NCBI GenBank assembly: GCA_023255835.1
Contig: JAGDVW010000055.1
Span: 1 to 9,216 of the forward strand
Reading direction: 5' to 3'
Source of the DNA: Candidatus Acetothermia bacterium
Lineage (GTDB): Bacteria; Bipolaricaulota; Bipolaricaulia; Bipolaricaulales; Bipolaricaulaceae
DNA length: 9,216 nucleotides
This document shows, piece by piece, positions 1 to 6,849 of this stretch. The notes below the pieces were generated by a model, which worked only from the letters and a program-made list of their open reading frames with translations, ran no database searches and had not been told where the DNA came from. Position numbers and translations under genes: made by a program. Every line of letters starts with the position of its first letter. Position 1 is the first letter of the stretch.

Positions 1-367
1 ACGCTGTGACAGTTGTTGTAGGGGTGGAGGTGGGCAGGGTTGGAGTTGTGGATTCCAGGGCCAGGGCGATCTGGGCGATGTGGGTGGAGGTGGCGGTGCC
101 CGTGTTCCTCACGTGGACGAACTCGATGGTGGTATCCCGGGCGGAGTCCCCTTTGACAGTTATAACTTGGACGATGATCCCTGTATCACCAGGGTTCAGG
201 GCATCTCCGCCAAAGGAGCGATCAGAAAAAGTTGGGGCAGCCCAGACCAACACCCCAACGGCAAAGAGTGCTATCAGCGTTGGCCAAAAGTTGAATCGCA
301 TCGTCCCATAAACTCGCTTAAGTCGGCCGGCCTTCCGAAAAAGTACCCCTATCGCCCGGGCATCCAT
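1..367 (-). CDS. Secreted or membrane-anchored protein, N-terminal part (truncated by window edge)
   Basis: The reading frame is open from an ATG at 367 to the window edge, giving 122 codons plus one base. The first 22 residues are basic (MDARAIGVLFRKAGRLKRVY), followed by a hydrophobic stretch at about residues 29-44 (PTLIALFAVGVLVWAA). This looks like a signal peptide or N-terminal anchor. The exported part begins TFSDRSFGGDALNPGDTG, continues with a beta-rich segment containing VQVITVKGD and IEFVHVRNTGTA, and ends in a Thr/Pro-rich run (TTPTLPTSTPTTTVTA). The NPGD and VRNTGTA motifs resemble beta-sandwich surface proteins, but I do not recognise a family. I chose the ATG at 367 because it has the Shine-Dalgarno-like GGGGGTGA and is the first ATG after the in-frame TAG at 395-397. 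An in-frame ATG at 301 gives a more classic short signal peptide but has no ribosome binding site. Its base use is less GC-biased than the genes to the right. Confidence 0.72.
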   Translation of the reverse strand, partial: MDARAIGVLFRKAGRLKRVYGTMRFNFWPTLIALFAVGVLVWAAPTFSDRSFGGDALNPGDTGIIVQVITVKGDSARDTTIEFVHVRNTGTATSTHIAQIALALESTTPTLPTSTPTTTVTA

Positions 368-371
368 CCTT

Positions 372-379
372 TCACCCCC
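372..379 (-). promoter_or_regulatory. Ribosome binding site GGGGGTGA for the secreted-protein gene
   Basis: GGGGGTGA differs by one base from the ideal GGAGGTGA and ends four bases before the ATG at 367. It decides between that start and the downstream ATG at 301, which has no such site. The same octamer precedes the GTG start of the NAD kinase gene (4359-4366). Confidence 0.6.
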
Positions 380-559
380 ATGTCCACACCCAGTCTAGAG
401 GAACCACAACCCCCCGCCGAGGAGCGCGGTTACCCCGACCACTGGCGTTTCTCTCCCCGCCAAGGCTCACCTGTCCCCTCCCCGCCACAACCACGGAAAA
501 TGAAATCTCACCCAATCCCAAAAGCAACGAAACCACCTCTCCACCCAAGGTCTTGGCAG

Positions 560-568
560 ATTTTACCA
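560..568 (-). promoter_or_regulatory. Possible extended -10 promoter (TGGTAAAAT)
   Basis: TGGTAAAAT matches the extended -10 pattern TGnTAnnnT, with TAAAAT agreeing with TATAAT at five of six positions. No good -35 box lies at the usual distance. If used, it would give the secreted-protein gene a leader of roughly 185 bases. The match is short and could be chance. Confidence 0.25.
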
Positions 569-654
569 ACCAGCGGCCAGGGGCGGCCGGAGCAAAGCGC
601 AAGGCAGGCGCGATAGGGTTTCCCGGTTAAATTGGGATTTCGAACGCTAAAGCG

Positions 655-686
655 CCTTGGCCCAGGGGCTGAGGACCAGCCCAAAG
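655..686 (-). terminator. Hairpin after the carboxypeptidase gene, possible weak terminator
   Basis: On the minus strand GGGCTG (677-682) pairs with CAGCCC (666-671) around a five-base loop. Alternatively CTTTGG (681-686) pairs with CCAAGG (655-660) outside a GCTG/CAGC core. It begins 24 bases after the stop of the last operon gene. No T-run follows, so it does not fit a classical Rho-independent terminator. Confidence 0.3.
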
Positions 687-710
687 CCTCAAGGTTCCAA
701 AGCTAAGTTT

Positions 711-2201
711 TCATAAGCGGTAAACCTGGGCGTATTTCTCTCGGAGGTAGCGGAGGAAAGGCTCGGCGGAGAGTTTCTCCCCCGTGACCTTCTCGCAGAG
801 CTCCTCGGGGAAGTACATCCGGCCGAAACGGTGGATTCGCTCCCGAAGCCAGGAAAGAACGGGCGCGGTGTTCCCCTTCCGCAAGTTCTCCGGAAGGTCG
901 GGGAGGTCGGCACGCAGCGCCTCCATGAACTGGGCCGCGTAAAGGTTCCCCAAGGCGTAGGATGGGAAATACCCAAAAGAACCGCCGGACCAGTGCACGT
1001 CCTGCAAAACCCCCTTGGCGTCGTCGGGCGGAACCACCCCCAAGTACTCCTTCATCGCCGCATTCCAGCGCTCCGGAAGCTCCTCCACCTTGAGCTTCCC
1101 CGCGATGAGCTCCACCTCCAGCTCGAACCGCAAACAGATGTGGAGGTTATAGGTGACCTCATCGGCTTCCACCCGGATGAGGGAGGGCTCCACTTTATTG
1201 ACCATGCGGAAGATCTCCTCCGGGGTTTTGCGGGCGAAGACCCGGAACCTCCGGGAAAGTTTGGGTTTGAAGAACTCCCAGAAAGCGAGGCTTCTTCCGA
1301 TTTGGTTTTCCCAAAAGCGGGATTGGGATTCATGAACCCCGTAGGAGGCTCCTCCGCCAAGGCCCATCCAGTAAAGCTCAGCAGGGACCCCCTGGTCGTA
1401 GAGGGCATGCCCGCCTTCGTGGAGGGCCCCAAAAAGGGCGGGAAACGGGTCCTCTTCGTTATAGCGGTTGGTGACACGGGTATCGCCCGGGCCGAGGCCG
1501 ATGGTGAAGGGGTGGGCGGAATCGTCGAGCCTCCCCGCGGAGAAATCGTAGCCCATGAGTCTTAGGGCCTCGGCACACAGCGCCTTCTGGCTCTCCTTGC
1601 GATACTTCCCCTCCGGGACCGGGGGAGGGGGAGTCCCCCGCTCCAAAAGCTCCCGCAGGAAGGGGACGAGTTTTTCCCGCAAGCCCCCGAGGATCTCGCC
1701 CACCCGGGCGGTGGTCATCCCCGGCTCGTACTCCTCCAAAAGGGCATCGTAGGGATGCTCTTTGTAGCCGATCATCTTGGCCATCTCCCGCACCATGTCC
1801 ACGATCTCCGCCAGGTACGGCTTAAAAAGGGCGAAGTTTGCTTCGGCCTTGGCTTTTTCCCAGACGGACTCGGCTTTGGTGCAGAGCTCCACGAATTTCT
1901 GGTAGAAGTCGGGCGGGATGGCCCTGGCCCGCTCGTGGTCGCGCTTTCCCATGCGGACCATGGCCCGCTCAGCCTCGGAGGCCTCCGCAAGCTCCTTTTC
2001 CGCCGCGGCCAAAAGTTCCCCGAACTTCGGGGAGATCAAGCGTTCGAAGGCCAGGCGGGAGAGCTTGCCGGTGATGCGGGCGCGGGTCTCCACGCCCCGC
2101 GCGGGCATGTAGGTGCGGGCATCCCAATAGGCGATGGCCGCGGCCGCGGAAAGCTCCACCATCTCCGCAATGTAGTTTTTCAGCTCCAAAAGAGCTGACA
2201 T
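711..2201 (-). CDS. Thermostable-type carboxypeptidase, peptidase family M32 (carboxypeptidase Taq family)
   Basis: This encodes a 496-residue zinc metallocarboxypeptidase that removes C-terminal amino acids from peptides in the cytoplasm; no signal peptide is visible. Length fits the family (Taq carboxypeptidase is about 510 residues). The zinc motif HEGGH is at residues 261-265, and the third ligand Glu is at about 291 in HESQS. Other family-typical motifs are HPF near 230, IRVEADEVTYNLHI near 342-355, and GVLQDVHWSGG near 397-407. The ATG at 2201 is preceded by GGAAAGGA (2208-2215) with a six-base spacer. It starts one base after the TGA of the PmbA-like gene, so its ribosome site lies inside that gene and translation is probably coupled. 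An upstream in-frame ATG at 2273 would add 24 Pro/Gly/Ser-rich residues and overlap pmbA by about 70 bases, so I rejected it. It is the last gene of the six-gene operon. The family call is firm; the natural peptide substrates are unknown. Confidence 0.95.
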   Translation of the reverse strand: MSALLELKNYIAEMVELSAAAAIAYWDARTYMPARGVETRARITGKLSRLAFERLISPKFGELLAAAEKELAEASEAERAMVRMGKRDHERARAIPPDFYQKFVELCTKAESVWEKAKAEANFALFKPYLAEIVDMVREMAKMIGYKEHPYDALLEEYEPGMTTARVGEILGGLREKLVPFLRELLERGTPPPPVPEGKYRKESQKALCAEALRLMGYDFSAGRLDDSAHPFTIGLGPGDTRVTNRYNEEDPFPALFGALHEGGHALYDQGVPAELYWMGLGGGASYGVHESQSRFWENQIGRSLAFWEFFKPKLSRRFRVFARKTPEEIFRMVNKVEPSLIRVEADEVTYNLHICLRFELEVELIAGKLKVEELPERWNAAMKEYLGVVPPDDAKGVLQDVHWSGGSFGYFPSYALGNLYAAQFMEALRADLPDLPENLRKGNTAPVLSWLRERIHRFGRMYFPEELCEKVTGEKLSAEPFLRYLREKYAQVYRL

Positions 2202-2202
2202 C

Positions 2203-3543
2203 TCAAATCCTTTCCGTTCGCCCGGTGAAGGCGAACCGCTCAATCCTAAGCTTTGGGACCAAGGTGGCCCCAAAGGCCTCCCCGCCGGTGATGAGGCTGA
2301 GATCCTTTCCCACGGCCCGCACCAGGGCGAGGGCCCGGAGCCCTGACTCCGTCGCGCGCAGGTCCTCCACGGCGGCCACGATCCTTCCCTCCTCCACGAG
2401 GAAGGTGCCGTCGCGGGTCATCATGGTCATGATCCCCCGCATGGGGTCCACGGTGCGGGCGTAGTGGAAGCGGGTGACCAAAAGGCCGCGGGAAATCCCG
2501 GAGAGCAACTCCCCGTCCGAGGCGTTCCCCGGTTCCATCACGAGGTGGGTGGGCATGGGGGAGAAGCCTGCGGCCGCGGGCGGCAGGGCATGTCCCGTGG
2601 ATTTCGTGCCCATGAGCTTGGCCGTGCGGGAGTCGTGCACCACCCCTTCGGCCACCCCCCGCCGGAAGAAATAGACCCGGGTCTTCGGCACCCCCTCGAA
2701 GTCGAAGGGCATGGGGAGGGTCTGGGGATGGAGGGCATCATCGTAGATGGTGACAAGCTCCGAGACCATCTTTTCCCCGAAGCGGTTGCAGAAGAAGCTG
2801 CGGTTCTCCAGGACGGCCCGGGCGGAAAAGCCCATGGAGGCCAGCATCCCCACCAGGGTGGCCACCGCCGGCTCCTCCAACACCACCTGGTACTCCCCGG
2901 GCGGGAGGGGGATCCTCTTCTCCGAGCGGGAAGCCTTCTCCAAAGCCCTTCCGGCCACCTCCTCCGGCCGAAAATCCGCGATCTTTGTGCTCGTGAACTC
3001 CGCGTAGCCGGAGCCCGCCTCCTTCCCGAGGATCACGGTCACAAAGCGAATGGAGGAGGCGCGGAAGCGGGCGTCGATCCCGCGGGTGGTGCGGATCCAA
3101 ATCTCTTCGCCTCCGGTGGCCAGGGAGCCCGAGGCGTTGAACCCAAGTTTGTTGGCCTCGGCCACGGCCCGGCGCACGAGCTCCGCCCGCAGTTCAGGGG
3201 TGGCGTTCCAGGTGGCCTCGTCGTAGGCCTGGACCTCAGGATAGGGAGCGGGTCCGGGCGGCTCATACCCAGCCGGCCCGGTTTGGCTTCGGGCGAGCTC
3301 CACCGCCAGGCGCACCGCGCGGCGGATCCCTTCTTCGGAAAGATCGTTGGTTTGAGCCACCCCGGTTTTCCCCTCGGCCCAGGCCCGCACGTAAAGCACC
3401 GCGTCCTCCTCGGCCACGTTCTGATGGATGTGGCCGAAGGTGAAGCGGGTGAGCTCCTCCTTCCCGCGGATGAGGATGAACTCCAGATCATCCGCGGCCT
3501 TCTCCTTCACCGTTTTTTCCAAGACTTTCTCCAAGGAAGGCAC
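2203..3543 (-). CDS. pmbA: PmbA/TldE-type protein, non-metal subunit of the TldD/TldE protease
   Basis: This encodes a 446-residue cytoplasmic protein, close to the roughly 450 residues of E. coli PmbA (TldE). In known systems TldE pairs with TldD to form a protease that trims unfolded or modified peptides, as in microcin B17 maturation; TldD carries the HExxxH zinc motif. Here the region where TldD has that motif (about residues 223-250, EEPAVATLVGML...) has no histidine pair, so this is the TldE-type subunit. The C-terminal half has the family layout: STGHALPP near 315-322, THLVMEPGN near 332-340, and RGLLVTRFHYARTVDPMRG near 352-370. The start is GTG at 3543 with AAAGGAGG (3548-3555) overlapping the NAD kinase stop, 11 bases between genes. 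An alternative GTG five codons upstream is less well placed for that site. No TldD partner gene lies in the window, so it must be elsewhere or the protein acts differently. Confidence 0.92.
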   Translation of the reverse strand: MPSLEKVLEKTVKEKAADDLEFILIRGKEELTRFTFGHIHQNVAEEDAVLYVRAWAEGKTGVAQTNDLSEEGIRRAVRLAVELARSQTGPAGYEPPGPAPYPEVQAYDEATWNATPELRAELVRRAVAEANKLGFNASGSLATGGEEIWIRTTRGIDARFRASSIRFVTVILGKEAGSGYAEFTSTKIADFRPEEVAGRALEKASRSEKRIPLPPGEYQVVLEEPAVATLVGMLASMGFSARAVLENRSFFCNRFGEKMVSELVTIYDDALHPQTLPMPFDFEGVPKTRVYFFRRGVAEGVVHDSRTAKLMGTKSTGHALPPAAAGFSPMPTHLVMEPGNASDGELLSGISRGLLVTRFHYARTVDPMRGIMTMMTRDGTFLVEEGRIVAAVEDLRATESGLRALALVRAVGKDLSLITGGEAFGATLVPKLRIERFAFTGRTERI

Positions 3544-3554
3544 GCCGCCTCCTT

Positions 3555-4355
3555 TCACGGCCAACCCAATTTTTCCCGCAGGCGGGAAAAAAGCGAAGGC
3601 GTTTGGGGCAAGCGCACAAGGAGCGTGTCCTTGGGGGCGCGGCGGATTTGAATCCTGCCTTCGGGGGAGAGGACGCCCACTGGGTCGCCGTCGGCCAAAA
3701 CCAAAGCGGCTTCTGTACTCTGCACCTCCACCAGGGCGGAGTCGGGGAGGACCACGGGCCGGAGGCCCAGGCGATGGGGGCAGAGGGGGACGAGGAGGAG
3801 GGCGGGGATCGTGGGAGCGAGGAGGGGCCCGCCGGCGGCCAGGGCGTAGGCCGTGCTCCCCGTGGGCGTGGCCAAAATCAGGCCATCCCCGCCGAATCTC
3901 CCCACCTCCTCCCCGTTCACCCGCACGGAAAGTTCCACGAACCGGGATTGGGCTGTGCCCACCAGGGCGAGCTCGTTGAGGGCCGTGGCGGACAGGCCCG
4001 GGCCTTGCCCGAGGAGGCGGGCCCGGCGCTCCACCCTGGCCCGGCCGGAGAGGATCTCCGAAAGCCCGACCTCCAGCTCCTCCGCCCGGCAGGCGCTCAA
4101 AAACCCCGCCGCCCCAAGGAGGACGGGGAGGATGGGGACTTCTTGGGGATAGAGGGCGGCCGCGGTGCGAAGGAGGGTGCCGTCCCCGCCCACCGTGACC
4201 ACGAGATCTGGAAGGCTTTTGGGAAGGGGGATTTCTGTGACGATCTCCGCCTCTATTCCCTGGCGTTCCAGAAAGCGCAGGCCCCGGCCGGCCACCGCTG
4301 CCGCCCCCTCCCTTCCCGCCCGGTACACGAACCAAACCCGCTTAACTTCCCGCAC
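3555..4355 (-). CDS. nadK: NAD kinase
   Basis: This 266-residue protein phosphorylates NAD to NADP using ATP or polyphosphate in the cytoplasm. The diagnostic GGDGT motif is at residues 56-60 (VTVGGDGTLLRTAAAL), with Asp58 the expected catalytic residue. The Asn-Glu pair is at 127-128 (ALNELAL), the glycine-rich second motif GGDGLILATPTGSTAYALAAGG at about 155-176, and the family-typical H..GLRPVVLP near 194-204. The usual NxGxLGFL loop reads LLGAAGFL (about 79-86), so its conserved Asn is absent. Length is at the short end of the normal range. Translation starts at a GTG that overlaps the permease gene's end by 14 bases, preceded by GGGGGTGA (4359-4366). An 11-base gap leads to pmbA. Placement directly after ABC transporter genes looks like operon packing and does not show a functional link. 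Confidence 0.95.
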   Translation of the reverse strand: MREVKRVWFVYRAGREGAAAVAGRGLRFLERQGIEAEIVTEIPLPKSLPDLVVTVGGDGTLLRTAAALYPQEVPILPVLLGAAGFLSACRAEELEVGLSEILSGRARVERRARLLGQGPGLSATALNELALVGTAQSRFVELSVRVNGEEVGRFGGDGLILATPTGSTAYALAAGGPLLAPTIPALLLVPLCPHRLGLRPVVLPDSALVEVQSTEAALVLADGDPVGVLSPEGRIQIRRAPKDTLLVRLPQTPSLFSRLREKLGWP

Positions 4356-5118
4356 CCTTCACCCCCACATATTTCCACCGGCAGAGCCTGCGCTCCAAAA
4401 CCTCCAAAAGGACGTAGAAAAGGAGGCCCAACAGCGCCAGGGCCACCACACCGGCGAGGGCGATGTCCGCCCGGAACGTGTAGTACTCGATGAACCTCCC
4501 CAGCCCTTGGCTTGGGGGGAGGAGGATCCCCAGCTTCGTTTCGGCGATGTAGAGCATGGTGATCCCCAGGCCCACGGAGACCCGGGCCGCGGTGAGGACG
4601 CTGGGGAGGGTGGCGGGGACCACCACGTGCCAATAGAGCTGCCAGCGGGAGGCGCCGGTGGAGCGCACCGCGAGGATATGGGTGGGGGCGATGAACTTCG
4701 CCGCGCCCTGGGCGGCCACCACCACCTGGAAAAAGAGGGCCATCACCACCACCACCAGCCGCACCACCTCCCCAAGCCCGAAGGCCAGGTACAGGAAAAG
4801 GAGGAGGGCCACGGGCGGCATGGGGTAAAGGAGGTAGATGAGGGGGGAGAGGAATTGTTCGAGTTTTTGCTCGAAACCCGCGGCCAAGCCCAAGGGGAGC
4901 CCCACGAAAAAGGCCACCACCAGGGCCAAAAGGAAGCGGAGGGCGGAGACGCCGAACGCGGAAAGGAGGGTCCAGATGTTTTCCCCGGCGGCGGCCGCCG
5001 CTTGCCAGGGATAAGGGAGGATCGGCCGGCCCTTGGCCCGGGCCAGGGAAAAGGAGACCAGGGCCCAGGCCCCGAACACCATAAGGACAGCCAAGAAATA
5101 AGCGAAAACTTGTTTCAT
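4342..5118 (-). CDS. ABC transporter permease, SsuC/TauC-like (nitrate/sulfonate/taurine/thiamine-precursor class)
   Basis: This 258-residue inner-membrane protein forms the channel of the importer encoded with the two upstream genes. I count about six hydrophobic segments (roughly residues 5-25, 57-82, 92-112, 117-138, 175-195 and 217-239), as usual for the binding-protein-dependent permease family. The cytoplasmic coupling loop (EAA motif) is clear at about 146-174, with VRSTGASRWQLYWHVVVPATLP containing the invariant Gly155 and the LP end. The ATG at 5118 overlaps the ATPase stop as ATGA and has GGAGG at 5126-5130 with a seven-base spacer. Its own stop overlaps the NAD kinase start by 14 bases. 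The substrate cannot be read from the permease; sulfonate, taurine, nitrate and hydroxymethylpyrimidine importers share this architecture. Confidence 0.93.
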   Translation of the reverse strand: MKQVFAYFLAVLMVFGAWALVSFSLARAKGRPILPYPWQAAAAAGENIWTLLSAFGVSALRFLLALVVAFFVGLPLGLAAGFEQKLEQFLSPLIYLLYPMPPVALLLFLYLAFGLGEVVRLVVVVMALFFQVVVAAQGAAKFIAPTHILAVRSTGASRWQLYWHVVVPATLPSVLTAARVSVGLGITMLYIAETKLGILLPPSQGLGRFIEYYTFRADIALAGVVALALLGLLFYVLLEVLERRLCRWKYVGVKGAGS

Positions 5119-5846
5119 CCGTTTGCCTCCAGGATCCGGCGCAGGCCCTGGGCCCGCTCCAAAAACTCCGGGCTTCCCCGGTACGCGTGCTCGCCCATCC
5201 CCGGGTTTTCCAAAATGGCTCGGATCCGCGCCGGACGCGGGGAAAGAACCACGATCCGTTGCCCCAAAAACACGGCCTCCTCAATATCGTGGGTCACGAG
5301 GATCCCGGTGAACCCCATCTCCCACCAGAGGTCGAGGATGAGGTTTTGGATGCGCTCCCGGGTGAGGGAGTCCAAGTTGGCCATGGGTTCGTCCATGAGG
5401 AGGACTTTGGGGCGCAGGGCCAAAGCACGGGCGATGCCCACCCTTCGGCGCATCCCCTCGGAGAGCTCCGCCGGGAAACGCCCCTCAAACCCGTTCAATC
5501 CCAAAGCGGAAAGGATCCCATCCACGCTCTCCCGCCTTTTTTGGATGCGCAAAGTGAGTTCAGCGTTTCCCCGCACGGTCTTCCAGGGGAGGAGGCCGGC
5601 GTCCTGGAGGATCAGGGCCACGTCCCGGCGCACGCCCCGCACCTCCTCCCCGCCGATGAGGATCCGGCCGGAGGTGGGCCGAAGGAGGCCGTCAATGGCC
5701 AAAAGGAGGCTGGTCTTCCCGCAGCCCGAAGGTCCCACCACCGCCACCATCTCCCCTTCCCCCACGGAAAAGGAAATGTCTTCCAAAGCGGGAACGGCCC
5801 CTTGGCCGCTCCCGTACACGATGGAGACGTTTTGAACTTCGATCAT
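5115..5846 (-). CDS. ABC transporter ATP-binding protein, SsuB/TauB-like
   Basis: This 243-residue ATPase powers the importer encoded by its neighbours. All nucleotide-binding motifs are visible: Walker A GPSGCGKTS at 38-46, Q-loop Gln81 in LILQDAGLLPWKTV, signature LSEGM at 128-132, Walker B LLMDEP with Asp152 and Glu153, the D-loop NLDSLT, and the switch His186 in VTHDIEEA. LLPWKTV after the Q-loop and the THDIEEAVFL sequence are typical of the nitrate/sulfonate/taurine subfamily. The signature carries Glu where the usual LSGGQ or LSGGM has its first Gly. The ATG at 5846 overlaps the binding-protein stop as ATGA and has no Shine-Dalgarno site, so translation probably depends on coupling. 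It ends in the same kind of overlap with the permease gene. Confidence 0.95.
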   Translation of the reverse strand: MIEVQNVSIVYGSGQGAVPALEDISFSVGEGEMVAVVGPSGCGKTSLLLAIDGLLRPTSGRILIGGEEVRGVRRDVALILQDAGLLPWKTVRGNAELTLRIQKRRESVDGILSALGLNGFEGRFPAELSEGMRRRVGIARALALRPKVLLMDEPMANLDSLTRERIQNLILDLWWEMGFTGILVTHDIEEAVFLGQRIVVLSPRPARIRAILENPGMGEHAYRGSPEFLERAQGLRRILEANG

Positions 5847-6841
5847 TGCGAAGACCAGAGCACTTCGGCGTAGGAGAGATTTCGCGGCAGATACCCTTTG
5901 CTTTTGGCCCAGGCGCTGACGAGCTCGACGATGGCGGGATCAGGGGGGCAGGGCTTGGTGAAGTTCGGGATGCGCAGGGCAGCCACGGCGGCCTCCACCC
6001 GGGCCCGGTCCTCGGGGTTGGCCTCCGCCAGGTTCACCCCCGGGAAGAAAAGATCAATGGCGATGGGCATGGCCAGCGCGATGAGCTCCTCTTTGGTCAT
6101 GCCTTGGATCCGGGCCACCGCCGCTCCGCTCGCCGAGAGGATCTTCTCCACCGTTCCCGGGGAAAGCGTCCGCCGGACCACCAGAACATCCGGGGGAACG
6201 GGAAGGCCAGCGAAATCCGAAAGGACCAAAAGGGTGGGCTTCCCCTCGAACTCGTAGTGGAGGAGGTAGTCCACGTAGGGCTGGGGGAGGACCGCGGCCG
6301 CGGTCATGCCGAACAGGATCCAGGTTGCGTTCACAAGGAGGTTGTCCTGGCCCACGGCGAGCTCCGCGGGGAAGGAAAAGCCGTGTTGCTGGAAGAGCTG
6401 GTCCAACATGAACTCCAAATCCGACTGGCGAGGAACGGCGATTTGGATCCGCCGGGTCTTCATGGCCTCCATGAGCTCCTCTAGGCTATGGACACGGGAG
6501 AAGTTGACGGGGGTGATGAGGGCGAGGTGGCTCCCGTCTTGAGGCGGGAGGTAGAGGGCCGCGGCGATGGCCGCCTCCTTGGGCTGGGCGGCCACAAGGA
6601 GGAGGGCGGTGGTGAGATCGGTGACCACGGCGTCGATCTGGCCAGCCTGGAAAGCCAAAATCCGATCGCGCTGGGAGGGCAAGGGCATAAGCTGAACTTC
6701 CAGGCCCTCTTCCCCAAAGAGATCGAGCTTTTGCGCCATCGCCACCGGCAAAGCCCCGAGGGAAGGGGGGAGGGAGATGCGAACCGGCGCGGCGAGAACC
6801 CCAACGCTAACGGCCAAAAATAGAAGGCTTACGGTTTTCAT
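5843..6841 (-). CDS. ABC transporter substrate-binding protein, NMT1/THI5/SsuA-like
   Basis: This 332-residue protein captures the substrate outside the cytoplasmic membrane and delivers it to the permease. Residues 1-18 form a signal peptide (MKTVSLLFLAVSVGVLAA) without a cysteine lipobox, so it is probably released or anchored otherwise. The mature part begins VRISLPPSLGALPVAMAQK, matching the typical start of this fold. It is followed by FGEEGLEVQLMPLPS near 42-56, the domain-1 segment AFQAGQIDAVVTDLTTALLL near 63-82, and ITPVNFSRVHSLEEL near 109-123. It heads the operon and overlaps the ATPase gene by four bases (ATGA). No Shine-Dalgarno site precedes the ATG; a perfect TATAAT lies eight bases upstream, implying a leaderless message. 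The substrate is open: sulfonates, nitrate and pyrimidine precursors of thiamine are the usual options. Confidence 0.9.
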   Translation of the reverse strand: MKTVSLLFLAVSVGVLAAPVRISLPPSLGALPVAMAQKLDLFGEEGLEVQLMPLPSQRDRILAFQAGQIDAVVTDLTTALLLVAAQPKEAAIAAALYLPPQDGSHLALITPVNFSRVHSLEELMEAMKTRRIQIAVPRQSDLEFMLDQLFQQHGFSFPAELAVGQDNLLVNATWILFGMTAAAVLPQPYVDYLLHYEFEGKPTLLVLSDFAGLPVPPDVLVVRRTLSPGTVEKILSASGAAVARIQGMTKEELIALAMPIAIDLFFPGVNLAEANPEDRARVEAAVAALRIPNFTKPCPPDPAIVELVSAWAKSKGYLPRNLSYAEVLWSSQ

Positions 6842-6849
6842 GGTTTTGG

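Larger units (their letters stand above)
368..710. other. Intergenic region of about 340 bases without a credible gene
   Basis: This separates the end of the carboxypeptidase gene from the start of the secreted-protein gene, both on the minus strand. Small open frames cross it on both strands but lack ribosome binding sites and recognisable protein features. Read on the minus strand it holds an extended -10-like element (560-568), a stem TGGCG/CGCCA around 443-462 with a 10-base loop, a CGGCC/GGCCG stem around 574-589, and a hairpin just after the carboxypeptidase stop (655-686). I do not recognise a known riboswitch or small RNA. It most likely holds the promoter and a long 5' leader of the secreted-protein gene. 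Confidence 0.6.

Noticed and set aside
372..602. 76-codon minus-strand frame upstream of the secreted-protein gene
   Set aside because: It needs a TTG start, has no ribosome binding site and no recognisable protein character. Its stop overlaps the next gene's ribosome site, which hints at coupling but is not enough.
80..616. 178-codon plus-strand frame across the left edge
   Set aside because: It is Pro/Arg/Ser-rich without motifs and is antisense to the secreted-protein frame, which has a signal peptide and ribosome site.
2202..2273. ATG at 2273 as the start of the M32 carboxypeptidase
   Set aside because: It would add 24 residues unlike the family N-terminus and overlap pmbA; the ATG at 2201 has a good ribosome site and fits the family.
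2464..3651. A 395-codon open frame on the plus strand opposite pmbA
   Set aside because: The translation has no recognisable domain and is a shadow of the minus-strand pmbA gene.
3544..4335. Upstream extension of the pmbA frame through the whole NAD kinase gene (710 codons in all)
   Set aside because: The extension translates to Gly/Pro/Arg-rich low-complexity sequence, overlaps a clear nadK in another frame, and the GTG at 3543 has a strong ribosome site that matches normal PmbA length.
4165..5835. A 556-codon open frame on the plus strand across the transporter genes
   Set aside because: It is antisense to NAD kinase, permease and ATPase genes whose motifs are clear. Its protein is low-complexity (His/Gly/Pro/Arg-rich) with no domain, as expected when stop codons are rare in GC-rich DNA.
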